Notes: generated by a model from the letters alone, not told the origin. 64,000 bases of DNA from Bacteroidia bacterium (GCA_030425425.1 JAUIAO010000024.1:1-64000); one strand, 5' to 3'. Positions 26,194-34,532 are shown, counted from the stretch's first letter. Program-made: numbers and translations.

Positions 26194-26573
26194 ATGAACT
26201 AAATACCCTTGAAGGATTTAGTTTTATGAAGTTTGCACGAAAGTTATATTCGGGAATGACAGCTGCACCTAGGTTGGTCAACTCAATAATCACCTGGGAA
26301 GAATTTGAGATTTTTGATGATCAATCTATCAAAGACTCACTAAAGGATTCATTCACAGGACAGACAGCAGTAGCTAGCCTCATATTAGGCTCATATGGAC
26401 TCGATAATTTATCTCTTGGCTCGAATGAGGCTACTACCCCTGCACAAACTCTGACACTAAAGGATAATACAGCTACCATTAATCCATTAATACTCACTGT
26501 TGCAGCTGTTACATTTTCAGGTATCTTATTTGCTGGTAGAGATAAAACAGTAAACCTTCAAAAAACTAACTAA
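26190..26573 (+). CDS. Small protein with a C-terminal membrane helix (3 of 4)
   Basis: 127 residues. The N-terminal two thirds are soluble with no recognised motif. A hydrophobic stretch (NPLILTVAAVTFSGILF) near 98-114 is followed by a short polar tail containing RDK. A second mildly hydrophobic segment lies near 55-70. It starts by an ATGA overlap with the preceding membrane protein and is followed 2 bp later by the next gene. It shares its layout with the genes at 25677 and 26576 but no obvious sequence identity. Confidence 0.55.
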   Translation: MNELNTLEGFSFMKFARKLYSGMTAAPRLVNSIITWEEFEIFDDQSIKDSLKDSFTGQTAVASLILGSYGLDNLSLGSNEATTPAQTLTLKDNTATINPLILTVAAVTFSGILFAGRDKTVNLQKTN

Positions 26574-26575
26574 AC

Positions 26576-26824
26576 ATGAACAACAATATAGATTTTAACA
26601 ATGTACTCGACTTTATTGGAGACCTCAGTAATAGTGGATTGTTTCAGAAGAACAATCAGTCAGATTATGAAAAACAATACTATCAGCTCTTACAACAGCA
26701 AAACCAACAGGCAGGTATTGATTCCAGTACCCTTATGAATGTTGGGGTTGTGTTGCTAGGAGTATTTGTCGCAAAAGAGATATTTGGACGTAGAGGCAGC
26801 TCCAGCACTCCGCAGGTCAACTAA
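26576..26824 (+). CDS. Small protein with a C-terminal membrane helix (4 of 4)
   Basis: 82 residues. A polar N terminus with a glutamine-rich stretch (YYQLLQQQNQQ) is followed by one membrane helix (LMNVGVVLLGVFVAKEI) and a basic tail (FGRRGSSSTPQVN). It is the last gene of the operon that begins at 24737, and a strong terminator follows at 26859. No family recognised. Confidence 0.55.
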   Translation: MNNNIDFNNVLDFIGDLSNSGLFQKNNQSDYEKQYYQLLQQQNQQAGIDSSTLMNVGVVLLGVFVAKEIFGRRGSSSTPQVN

Positions 26825-26858
26825 TCCCCGCGAGAATTACAAGTGATGTAAAAAAGGA

Positions 26859-26881
26859 AGCTCCGAGAGGAGCTATTTTTT
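26859..26881 (+). terminator. Rho-independent terminator of the small membrane-protein operon
   Basis: AGCTCC and GGAGCT form a 6-bp stem with a GAGA tetraloop, followed by ATTTTTT. It separates the operon from the integrase gene, which therefore needs its own promoter. Confidence 0.85.
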
Positions 26882-26915
26882 AAAAACTAAGTGTTTAGAA
26901 TTGATAGAATCTCAC

Positions 26916-28193
26916 ATGTTCATGAGAAAATTATACTTACCTATAAAGTTTCGAAATCACGGATTACACATCTATTGCACTCACAAATCTTGCAAAAAGG
27001 TAGTCACAAAAGCTGTCTGTAAGCATGTGGAAAATCAGCGATTTCAAAGCCGTATCTACAACCCACACACTAAACGACAGGACTGTATAAAATCATATGA
27101 TACCAAAGATGCCAGTGAAGCATTCGCCAAGCATTTAGAGTATAAAGAGTATCTCGTTAAGTGTAATTTTCAGAAGGAAGTGAAAAATCCGGTAACTGTC
27201 CGGTATCAGTTTATCAAAGAATGCACGATCAATTATCTTAATTTTCTCAAAGACATTGATGTTCCAAAGTATGAGCGTAAGAACAGATCCCGACAATACA
27301 TTACGGATGAAGAAAGGTATTTGTACCGTTTTTTGAAGCTCATTCAATCCATAGAAGGGCAGGTAAGTAAGTTTCCAGTGACGGCTATATCTCCAAAGCA
27401 CGTAGAAGCGTGGGATGAGTATGTAGTGTCGCTGGAGCTATCTAACAGGTCGTACAACGCACATATCAAGTCAGTAAGGTATTTGTTTGATCACATCATC
27501 AAACGTCTGGAAATCAATATTAAAAATCCATTTGAGCGGGTATCTATCCGATCTATCAACTACGACCCTGAGATTATTACAGTTGATGAGTTTGAAAAGT
27601 TGCTTTCTTTGATAACACATGAAAACGGGAAAGCTACGAAAGGGAAAAATGAAAAGCCAATAAACTACTACCGTCCTTGGTTGGCGAAGGTGTTTGTTTT
27701 TTCGCTATTGGTTGGGGAGCGTAGGGATAGAATTGTCTTGCTCCGATGGTCCGACATTAAGGACAATTACATTGGCATACCAAACTGGAAAGTGAATCGA
27801 AGTGCTAAAACTACTAAACAGTATATCAGCTACACTCCTATCACAAAGGATTTGGCCGAGATATTGACCCAATTTGACGTAGCAGCGAACGAAAATGAAT
27901 TTATAGTAGCACCAGAAATGACCAACCGAAATACGCTAAAGCAATTACTAACCAACGCATTTAGTCATTACTGGAAACAAACTGGCAGTAAAAAGAAGGT
28001 GACTTTTAAGAACCTTCGAAAAACATATATTACCAGAATTACAGACCTGATCGGGGAAAAAGCGATGTTTATAAAGCATGGCAATGATAAGACTTCAATC
28101 AAGCATTATCTGGATAAAAAGGAGCTTATTTCTGAGACAAGAAACTTAAAACTTTATGATATTTCTAACTGGCTACATAACACCAACACATAA
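26916..28193 (+). CDS. Tyrosine recombinase (integrase) of the element
   Basis: 425 residues from the ATG at 26916; a TTG at 26901 would add five. The N-terminal part has a Cys-rich segment (IYCTHKSCKKVVTKAVCKH) that may bind metal, then an SAM-like core-binding domain (about 100-215). In the catalytic domain the first arginine lies in LVGERRDRIVLLRWSDI near 267. The H-x-x-R box reads FKNLRKTY near 365, with asparagine where histidine is usual. HGNDKTSIKHYLDK supplies the last histidine and the nucleophile tyrosine near 397. It ends about 50 bp from the att core and carries two arm sites at its 3' end. It presumably integrates and excises the element at tRNA-Arg. Confidence 0.9.
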   Translation: MFMRKLYLPIKFRNHGLHIYCTHKSCKKVVTKAVCKHVENQRFQSRIYNPHTKRQDCIKSYDTKDASEAFAKHLEYKEYLVKCNFQKEVKNPVTVRYQFIKECTINYLNFLKDIDVPKYERKNRSRQYITDEERYLYRFLKLIQSIEGQVSKFPVTAISPKHVEAWDEYVVSLELSNRSYNAHIKSVRYLFDHIIKRLEINIKNPFERVSIRSINYDPEIITVDEFEKLLSLITHENGKATKGKNEKPINYYRPWLAKVFVFSLLVGERRDRIVLLRWSDIKDNYIGIPNWKVNRSAKTTKQYISYTPITKDLAEILTQFDVAANENEFIVAPEMTNRNTLKQLLTNAFSHYWKQTGSKKKVTFKNLRKTYITRITDLIGEKAMFIKHGNDKTSIKHYLDKKELISETRNLKLYDISNWLHNTNT

Positions 28194-28197
28194 CACC
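28177..28197 (+). repeat. Right-end integrase arm-type sites (ATAACACC x2)
   Basis: ATAACACC at 28177-28184 and 28190-28197, 13 bp apart, overlapping the last codons and stop of the integrase gene. They match the octamers at the left end in sequence, orientation and spacing. Confidence 0.7.
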
Positions 28198-28205
28198 AAA
28201 GAAAA

Positions 28206-28235
28206 AGGGAGTCAAGTATTAAAACTTAACTCCCT
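28206..28235 (-). terminator. Element-borne terminator now used by tRNA-Arg
   Basis: AGGGAGT and ACTCCCT pair, extended by AAGT/ACTT, and on the minus strand the stem is followed by TTTTTC. It lies just past the 3' end of tRNA-Arg. Its sequence differs from the terminator at 559-589, so the element brought its own copy of this function. Confidence 0.75.
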
Positions 28236-28242
28236 GACTTTC

Positions 28243-28288
28243 AATGTGATTCCACCAGGACTCGAACCTGGAACCTACTGCTTAGAAG
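28243..28288. repeat. attR: 46-bp direct repeat inside tRNA-Arg
   Basis: Identical to 591-636. It covers the tRNA from the anticodon loop to the 3' end plus 4 bp beyond, so insertion rebuilt an intact tRNA gene from element-supplied sequence. Confidence 0.92.
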
Positions 28289-28320
28289 GCAGTTGCTCTA
28301 TCCAGTTGAGCTATGGAACC
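28247..28320 (-). tRNA. tRNA-Arg (anticodon UCU)
   Basis: Minus strand: the acceptor stem GGTTCCA pairs with TGGAATC, the D arm is GCTC/GAGC, and the anticodon stem ACTGC/GCAGT holds the loop CTTCTAA. The T arm is CCAGG/CCTGG with TTCGAGT. CCA is not encoded. It is the integration site of the element; its 3' half is the attR copy. Confidence 0.95.
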
Positions 28321-28354
28321 ATCAACCAGATTAATAAAATTTTATTCAGAAAAC

Positions 28355-28443
<89 letters not shown>

Positions 28444-28512
28444 GTGTGTAATTTGCTGTGCAAAATTTCTGAATTTCAACAAGACTTTTCTTGCTGCCTC
28501 CGAAAAGGACTG

Positions 28513-28520
28513 CAAATATA
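28513..28520 (-). promoter_or_regulatory. -7 promoter box of the tRNA-Ser/tRNA-Arg transcript
   Basis: TATATTTG on the minus strand is an exact match to the Bacteroidota consensus TAnnTTTG, 70 bp before tRNA-Ser. A -33 TTG at ideal spacing was not seen. Confidence 0.5.
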
Positions 28521-28647
28521 GTATTTCACTTTTAAAATGCTAATCTTGACCAACTAAAAATATTATCAAATTGAATCCTAAATTTCGTTAAATGATTCAC
28601 CGCGCTGTTGGGCTATGTAAAAGGCTTTCTTATTTTTACGCCCGCTT

Positions 28648-29616
28648 ATGAATTGGGCCTACTCTATAGACATATTCGAATATATCGTAATAGCTGTTTT
28701 CGCGCTAGCTTACTTGCTATACGCAATAAGAATGTACCGAATTGGCAGAGGCATGAAAACTTCTGTGAATAAATGGATATTTAAATTTTTCTTAAGAACC
28801 ATCTATTTTGTTTTAATCATCATAGCCATATTAGGTCCTTCTTTTGGAGAAACTTCCAGAGAGATAAAATCTGTAGGGAAAGACATTTTCTTGTGCGTGG
28901 ACCTTTCTGAATCCATGAATGCCTTTGATATCCAACCGACAAGACTGGAAAAGGTAAAATTCGAACTCAAAAACATCGTCGAAGCATTCAACTCGGATAG
29001 GATCGGATTAATCATGTTTTCTAGTGAAGCTTTCATGCAATGCCCGCTTACCTATGATAAGAATGCTCTGGGGCTTTTTATTCAGGCGATGAACACCTCA
29101 CTAGTCCCAAGCACGGGAACAGATTTTGGCCCACCGCTCAAAATGGCACTCAAAAAATTGGAAAGTGAAGAGTCGTCGGTAGCTCAACAAAAATCCAAGA
29201 TTATTGTATTAATAAGTGATGGAGAAGATTTTGGAGAAGAGTCTAGCCAGGTGGCGCAAGATATCGAAAGTTCAGGTATCAAGCTTTACACATTGGGTAT
29301 CGGCACAATTAGAGGAAGCAAAATCATGACCAATAGAGGTTATAAAAGAAATAGACAGGGAGAAGAAGTAGTGAGTCGAATTAATCCAAAAGCCTTGAAA
29401 CAATACGCAGCAGAGACTGGAGGAAAATACTTTGAAATCAATGAAAGTCAGAATGATGTGGAGAGATTGATCAACGCTATCAATGATGTGGAGGGAGAAT
29501 TAAGGGACAGTAAACAAGTGGACACTAAAGCTAACAAATACTACTACTTTCTATTCGCAGCCCTCGTTTTAATGATGTTTGATGCCTTAATAAGGGTAAA
29601 AGTGATCAGAATATGA
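28648..29616 (+). CDS. batB: BatB-like von Willebrand factor A membrane protein
   Basis: 322 residues. Two membrane helices at the N terminus (about 10-25 and 48-66) and one at the C terminus flank a von Willebrand A domain. The metal-site motif is DLSESMNA near 88, with supporting TGTDF and SDGED. Bat proteins are linked to stress tolerance in Bacteroidota; their exact role is not settled. The stop overlaps the start of batC by 4 bp. The usual neighbours MoxR, DUF58 protein and BatA are not in the window, because tRNAs and the integrated element lie upstream. BatD and BatE do not follow either. Confidence 0.85.
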   Translation: MNWAYSIDIFEYIVIAVFALAYLLYAIRMYRIGRGMKTSVNKWIFKFFLRTIYFVLIIIAILGPSFGETSREIKSVGKDIFLCVDLSESMNAFDIQPTRLEKVKFELKNIVEAFNSDRIGLIMFSSEAFMQCPLTYDKNALGLFIQAMNTSLVPSTGTDFGPPLKMALKKLESEESSVAQQKSKIIVLISDGEDFGEESSQVAQDIESSGIKLYTLGIGTIRGSKIMTNRGYKRNRQGEEVVSRINPKALKQYAAETGGKYFEINESQNDVERLINAINDVEGELRDSKQVDTKANKYYYFLFAALVLMMFDALIRVKVIRI

Positions 29617-30497
29617 AATGGGTACTGACCATATTGTTTTTGAGTACGCTCAGCACGAACCCAACTGAGATAGCCAGAAACAATCAACTGAAAAATAAGG
29701 CTGCAGAAGCTTTTTCTGATGGAAAATATGAGTTAGCTGCTCAGAACTATAGCATTCTTTATGACACCCTAGGCGTGAATGATCCCGCTATTGGGTTGAA
29801 TCTGGCTCATAGTTATTATGCGCTTGGTGATACCTCCAATGCCAAACTAATGTATCAGAACATTGCGGCCTCAAACAATAATGAGCTAAAGTCCATAGCA
29901 TATCAGCAGCTAGGTGTTATGAGTAAAACCCCTCAGACTTTGAATGAATCATTACAATATTTAAAATCTGCCTTAAAGGCTAATCCGCTGAATGAGGAAG
30001 CCAGGTATGATTACGAGGTGGTGAAAAAACTCATCGAGCAGCAGAAGGAAAATCAACAAAACCAAGATCAAGATAATCAGGATCAAAACAAGGAAAACCA
30101 GGACAATCAGGATCAGAAAAACCAGGATCAACAGAACGAGCAAGATCAGGAACAAGAAAATAAGGAACAAGAAAACCAAGAACAGCAACAGGATCAGGAA
30201 AACAAAGAGGGAGAAGAAGGCGAAGAGGAACAGCAAGAGCAGAAAGAACAAAAAGACGGTGAAGAGCAGGGCGAGGAAGAACAAAAGCAACCTCAGGAAG
30301 GAGAAGAAGAGCAAGAAGGAGAAGAACAAAAAGAACAATCTCAGCCAAGTACAGAGCAGAAATTAGAAGAGATGAATATCTCAGAAGAAAAAGCACGAAT
30401 GATTCTGGAGGCTATGAGAAACAATGAAATCCAGTATATTCAGCAACAAAAACGAAAAGCAACCAAACCCCATGATTCTGGTAAACCGGATTGGTAA
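29613..30497 (+). CDS. batC: BatC-like TPR protein with an extreme Gln/Glu-rich region
   Basis: 294 residues. A short hydrophobic N terminus that may act as a signal peptide is followed by TPR-like helices (about 25-135). Then come roughly 110 residues made almost only of Q, E, D, N, K and G (about 145-255), encoded at about 30045-30360, and a short conserved tail (LEEMNISEEKARMILEAMRN) ending KPHDSGKPDW. This tail and layout are typical of the BatC partner of BatB. The low-complexity tract suggests a flexible charged linker; its length may vary between strains. Confidence 0.82.
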   Translation: MKWVLTILFLSTLSTNPTEIARNNQLKNKAAEAFSDGKYELAAQNYSILYDTLGVNDPAIGLNLAHSYYALGDTSNAKLMYQNIAASNNNELKSIAYQQLGVMSKTPQTLNESLQYLKSALKANPLNEEARYDYEVVKKLIEQQKENQQNQDQDNQDQNKENQDNQDQKNQDQQNEQDQEQENKEQENQEQQQDQENKEGEEGEEEQQEQKEQKDGEEQGEEEQKQPQEGEEEQEGEEQKEQSQPSTEQKLEEMNISEEKARMILEAMRNNEIQYIQQQKRKATKPHDSGKPDW

Positions 30498-30569
30498 ATT
30501 TGTAATTGGGTTTTTGGGTTTTTGGGTTATTGGGTTGTCAGGATTAAAACATAAACAACAAAAACAAAA

Positions 30570-31748
30570 ATGGAAGAAGTATTTATCGTCTCAGCTGTCC
30601 GCACCCCTATTGGCAGTTTCGGAGGCAAACTCGCACAGTTTACAGCTACTCAGCTGGGGAGTATTGCGATAAAAGGCGCATTATCCAAAGCAAAAGTTGA
30701 TCCTTCTCATGTCAACGAGGTTTTCATGGGGAATGTAGTATCTGCAGGATTAGGACAAGCGCCTGCACGGCAAGCTGCTATTGGAGCGGGATTGAGCAGC
30801 AATGTTCCATGTACCACAGTCAATAAAGTCTGTGCTTCAGGAATGAAATCTGTAATGTTCGGAGCACAATCAGTCATGCTTGGGATCAACGATGTGGTGG
30901 TTGCAGGAGGAATGGAAAGCATGTCCAACATTCCTTATTATATCCCAAAAGCACGATTCGGCTACAAATTTGGCAATGGCGAAATGCTTGATGGATTGAT
31001 GCATGACGGACTTTGGGAAGTTTATAATGGTTTCCCAATGGGCAGCTGTGCTGATAATACAGCCAAAGAGATGAACATCTCTCGCGAAGAACAAGATGCG
31101 TTTGCGATCAATTCATATCAAAAAGTAGCAGCAGCCACTGAAGCTGGTAAATTCAAAGATGAGATTGTTCCTGTAGAAATTCCACAGCGCAAAGGAGATC
31201 CTATCGTAATGGATACTGATGAGGAATTTACAAACGTAAACTTTGACAAAATACCGGGATTGAGACCTGTATTCAATAAAGACGGATCAGTTACAGCAGC
31301 TAATGCGTCAACTATCAATGACGGTGCTTCTGCACTTATTCTGGTCAGTAAAAAGAAAATGGAAGAGCTAGGCTTGAAACCAATTGCCAAAATCATAGGG
31401 TTTGCCGATGCAGCACAGGATCCGATTTGGTTTACTACTGCCCCTTCCCTGGCAATACCAAAAGCGATTGCTCATGCAGGAATTAAGCCTGAGGAAGTAG
31501 ATTTTTATGAAATCAATGAGGCCTTTTCTGTAGTGGCTATTGCCAATAATAAAGAATTGAACCTTGATCCTGAAAAAGTAAATGTGAATGGTGGAGCTGT
31601 GGCGCTGGGCCACCCACTGGGCACCTCAGGAGCCAGAATTATTACTACGTTGAATTCGGTACTTCATCAAAACGATGGTAAAATTGGCGTAGCTGGAATC
31701 TGCAATGGTGGTGGAGGTGCATCTGCCATTGTGATCGAGAAAGTTTAA
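30570..31748 (+). CDS. Acetyl-CoA C-acetyltransferase (thiolase)
   Basis: 392 residues, full length for a biosynthetic or degradative thiolase. The acyl-accepting cysteine lies in VNKVCASGMKS near 88. The C-terminal motifs NEAFSVVA, NVNGGAVALGHPLGTSGARI and the final CNGGGGASAIVIEKV provide the catalytic histidine and second cysteine. The reaction is reversible condensation of two acetyl-CoA to acetoacetyl-CoA. It stands alone between batC and a MORN-like gene, with its own terminator at 31771. The specific physiological direction cannot be read from sequence. Confidence 0.93.
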   Translation: MEEVFIVSAVRTPIGSFGGKLAQFTATQLGSIAIKGALSKAKVDPSHVNEVFMGNVVSAGLGQAPARQAAIGAGLSSNVPCTTVNKVCASGMKSVMFGAQSVMLGINDVVVAGGMESMSNIPYYIPKARFGYKFGNGEMLDGLMHDGLWEVYNGFPMGSCADNTAKEMNISREEQDAFAINSYQKVAAATEAGKFKDEIVPVEIPQRKGDPIVMDTDEEFTNVNFDKIPGLRPVFNKDGSVTAANASTINDGASALILVSKKKMEELGLKPIAKIIGFADAAQDPIWFTTAPSLAIPKAIAHAGIKPEEVDFYEINEAFSVVAIANNKELNLDPEKVNVNGGAVALGHPLGTSGARIITTLNSVLHQNDGKIGVAGICNGGGGASAIVIEKV

Positions 31749-31770
31749 ATGAAGTATTAAATAAAAATAG

Positions 31771-31805
31771 AAGCCTTGCGTTTGTGAAATCGTAAGGCTT
31801 TTTTA
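31771..31805 (+). terminator. Terminator after the thiolase gene
   Basis: AAGCCTTGCG pairs with CGTAAGGCTT (one G-U), loop of 10, followed by TTTTTTA. Confidence 0.85.
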
Positions 31806-31810
31806 GTGTT

Positions 31811-33130
31811 ATGAAAAATTTCCTTCTTTTCTGGGGACTAGCCACCAGTACGATCAGTATCGTAAATGGCCAAGACAGAGTAGTTACCTACTACCCTCAC
31901 CTGCCGAATGCCATTAAAGAAGTTTATTATATCCTGAACGAAGACTCAACCAATATCAATGGTCAATATAAAATGTATAGCCCGTCAGGTAAGGTGATTG
32001 CCCTTGGCGAATTTATAGAGGGAAAAAAAGAAGGCATTTTTACCAATTATTATGAGGACGGGAAAGTACAGCGAACCACCAATTTTGAAAACAACCTGAG
32101 ACAGGGGTTAACACAAGTATTTGATACCGCTGGTAATGTAGTCCAGGAAGCCGTTTTTAAAAATGACACACTCATTGGTCAATTAAAGCTGTACGACAAT
32201 GAAGGAAATCTTTTAGGTGAAACAACATTTAATAAAGGCAAACCAGAAGGTCTTGTCAAAGCATTTTACCCGAATGGTGCAATCAAAGAAGAAGTTTATT
32301 ACCAAGACGGCAAACCTAATGGCACCACCAGACATTTTTACGAAAATGGAAATCTCAAGCTCAAAGCTGATTATGTAAATGGATTATTGGATGGCAACTA
32401 CTCAACATACTATCCATCTGGCGCCCTTGAAATGGAAGCATTAAACGATCGGGGAAAACGAGCAGGATTTATCAAATACTATCATGAAAATGGTCAAATC
32501 AAATCAGAAGGTAAGTATGTAAATGGTGAATTATCAGGAGAATTTGTCGCGTTTTACAATGATGGTAGCCAGCATAAGACTTTCAAATACAACAACGGAT
32601 ATCGAACAGGCAAAAACCTGGAATATCATCAAAATGGCAAGATCAAGTATGAAGGTAATTTCTCTAACAAAGGAATGAATGCCCGAATCAAAGAGTACAA
32701 TGAAAGAGGAAACCTGATTGTAGAAAAGCAATTACTCAATGAGTTACCGAATGGTGAATGGATCTTTTTTGATGATCGGGGAAGAATATTGCTTTCAGAA
32801 ACTTACCAAAACGGCAAATTACATGGAGCCAGGAAGATCTATGAAAAAGGAGAATTAGTCGCAGAAGAGAACTACGGATTCGGGCATAAGCAAGGAGTTG
32901 CGAAAACCTACTATTCAAATGAAAAAATAAAAACCATTGAAACCTGGAAGTTGGATAGACTTGAGGGACCCTTTACCAGTTTTCATAAAAATGGAGAAAA
33001 AGAATACGAAGGAAAATATGTCCGTAACAAAAGACATGGAGAGTGGCTGTTTTATGATAAAAAAGGAAATATAACTTCAAAAGAACAGTATAAAGCCGGT
33101 ATCATTCAGACGAAAATAGAGGACAATTAA
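31811..33130 (+). CDS. Secreted MORN/YwqK-like repeat protein
   Basis: 439 residues with a signal peptide (MKNFLLFWGLATSTISIVNG). The whole mature part is built of about a dozen repeats of some 23 residues with the core Y.NG..K.E..Y..G...G....Y (for example NGAIKEEVYYQDGKPNGTTR). This is the pattern of MORN-like or YwqK-type proteins. Such repeats form an extended beta scaffold; a ligand is not known. Many relatives are labelled as toxin-antitoxin proteins by database habit, which the sequence does not support here. It lies between the thiolase terminator and purC. Confidence 0.78.
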   Translation: MKNFLLFWGLATSTISIVNGQDRVVTYYPHLPNAIKEVYYILNEDSTNINGQYKMYSPSGKVIALGEFIEGKKEGIFTNYYEDGKVQRTTNFENNLRQGLTQVFDTAGNVVQEAVFKNDTLIGQLKLYDNEGNLLGETTFNKGKPEGLVKAFYPNGAIKEEVYYQDGKPNGTTRHFYENGNLKLKADYVNGLLDGNYSTYYPSGALEMEALNDRGKRAGFIKYYHENGQIKSEGKYVNGELSGEFVAFYNDGSQHKTFKYNNGYRTGKNLEYHQNGKIKYEGNFSNKGMNARIKEYNERGNLIVEKQLLNELPNGEWIFFDDRGRILLSETYQNGKLHGARKIYEKGELVAEENYGFGHKQGVAKTYYSNEKIKTIETWKLDRLEGPFTSFHKNGEKEYEGKYVRNKRHGEWLFYDKKGNITSKEQYKAGIIQTKIEDN

Positions 33131-33205
33131 TGGGTTTTCCACACTTCCTGAATAAGGCAAACATTGGATATCCAAAATCATTTTTGGTTACTATCTTTGC
33201 CCACC

Positions 33206-34150
33206 ATGTCTCAAGGTATCAAATACACTAATTTTGAATTTCCCGGACAAACCGATAAGTACGTTGGTAAGGTTAGGGATGTATACTCCATCGGCGACAA
33301 GTTGGTGATGGTTGCTTCAGATAGAATCTCTGCATTTGATGTGGTACTGCCTGAACCTATTCCTTTCAAAGGTCAGGTTCTTAATCAAATCGCAGAAATC
33401 ATGTTGGAAAGCACGAGTGATATTGTACCAAACTGGGTACTTCAGGTTCCGGACCCTAATGTAACAGTCGGTAAAAAGTGTGAAGCATTTCCTGTAGAAA
33501 TGGTCATTAGGGGTTATTTGACCGGGCATGCCTGGAGAGAATATAGAGATGGTAAAAGAGAACTCTGCGGAGTGCCGCTTCCCGAGGGTTTAAAGGAGCA
33601 TGACAAACTTCCCTCGCCTATCATCACACCAACCACCAAAGCTCACGAAGGTCATGATGAAGATATTTCTCGTGAGGAAATATTGAAACAAGGATTAGTC
33701 TCTGAAGAGGATTATAAGAAGTTAGAAGAATACACTTTCAAACTTTTTGAGAGAGGTACCAAGCTGGCTTTAGATCAGGGATTGATTTTGGTAGATACCA
33801 AATATGAATTTGGAAAATACAAAGGTGTAATCACTTTGATAGATGAGGTTCATACACCTGACTCTTCCCGATATTTCTATGCGGATGGTTATGAAGAACG
33901 CCAGTCAAAAGGTGAGCAACAAAAACAGTTATCTAAAGAATTTGTCAGACAATGGCTGATTAGCAACGGCTTTCAGGGTAAAGATGGTCAGAAGATTCCT
34001 GAAATGACGCTTGAGTTCGTTGAGTCAGTCTCTGCACGATACATAGAATTATTTGAACAGATTACGGGAAAGTACTTTGTAAAAGATACGCTCGATCACA
34101 TTTTGAATAGAATAGAAACAAACATTAACAAGACCCTTTCATCATTATGA
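33206..34150 (+). CDS. purC: SAICAR synthase, purine biosynthesis
   Basis: 314 residues from the ATG at 33206; an upstream in-frame start at 33164 adds an unconserved leader. Motifs include [20 protein letters not shown] (nucleotide binding), [33 protein letters not shown] and [14 protein letters not shown]. The enzyme joins CAIR and aspartate with ATP to give SAICAR. The size matches the longer, yeast-like form of PurC. Its stop overlaps the start of the STAS gene by 4 bp. Confidence 0.93.
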   Translation: MSQGIKYTNFEFPGQTDKYVGKVRDVYSIGDKLVMVASDRISAFDVVLPEPIPFKGQVLNQIAEIMLESTSDIVPNWVLQVPDPNVTVGKKCEAFPVEMVIRGYLTGHAWREYRDGKRELCGVPLPEGLKEHDKLPSPIITPTTKAHEGHDEDISREEILKQGLVSEEDYKKLEEYTFKLFERGTKLALDQGLILVDTKYEFGKYKGVITLIDEVHTPDSSRYFYADGYEERQSKGEQQKQLSKEFVRQWLISNGFQGKDGQKIPEMTLEFVESVSARYIELFEQITGKYFVKDTLDHILNRIETNINKTLSSL

Positions 34151-34524
34151 AATTTTCAATAGACAGACAAGATCAATATACAATCATCAAAATCGACGAA
34201 GAGAAGTTGGATTCGACGCTTTCTCCGGAAGTGAAATCCGAATTTGTAACCTTGCAAAAAGAAGGTGTGAAGAATGTAATTGTCAATATGGATCCTGTGA
34301 AATACTCTGATTCTTCTGGATTGAGCGCACTACTGGTAGGTGAGCGTTTGTTCAAAGAAAATGGCTCTTTCATACTCTGCAAGATCAATGAGCATGTTAT
34401 GAAGCTAATAAAAATTAGCATGCTGGATAAAGTACTTGAAATTCTTCCTACTGAAGAAGAAGCAATTGATGCTGTAATGTTCAATGATATTGAACGAGGT
34501 TTGAGAGAAGCGGGAGCAGAATAA
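34147..34524 (+). CDS. STAS-domain anti-sigma factor antagonist-like protein
   Basis: 125 residues forming a single STAS domain. The conserved serine loop reads [19 protein letters not shown] near 50-68, where a serine is the expected phosphorylation site in SpoIIAA-like proteins. It probably binds a partner kinase or transporter in a phosphorylation-controlled way. No kinase or phosphatase gene lies next to it. It overlaps purC by 4 bp and precedes RNase Z by 8 bp, an arrangement I would expect in related genomes. Confidence 0.85.
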   Translation: MKFSIDRQDQYTIIKIDEEKLDSTLSPEVKSEFVTLQKEGVKNVIVNMDPVKYSDSSGLSALLVGERLFKENGSFILCKINEHVMKLIKISMLDKVLEILPTEEEAIDAVMFNDIERGLREAGAE

Positions 34525-34532
34525 CGTAGGGA

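Larger units (their letters stand above)
591..28288. mobile_element. Integrative element of about 27.7 kb inserted in tRNA-Arg(UCU)
   Basis: A 46-bp perfect direct repeat (591-636 and 28243-28288) brackets the region. The right copy is the 3' half, from anticodon loop to end, of an intact tRNA-Arg gene. The left copy is an orphan half. A tyrosine recombinase gene ends about 50 bp from the tRNA copy. ATAACACC repeats occur inside both ends. Cargo is a secreted protease, McrBC, a DRT2-like reverse transcriptase with its RNA, type I restriction-modification, and an operon of small membrane proteins. No conjugation, capsid or terminase genes were recognised. Several replication-type genes are frameshifted, so self-transfer looks doubtful. 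It may be a satellite or a decaying genomic island that needs a helper. Confidence 0.9.

Noticed and set aside
29973-30396. Long leucine/phenylalanine-rich ORFs on the minus strand
   Set aside because: They are the antisense of the low-complexity tract of batC and have no other support.
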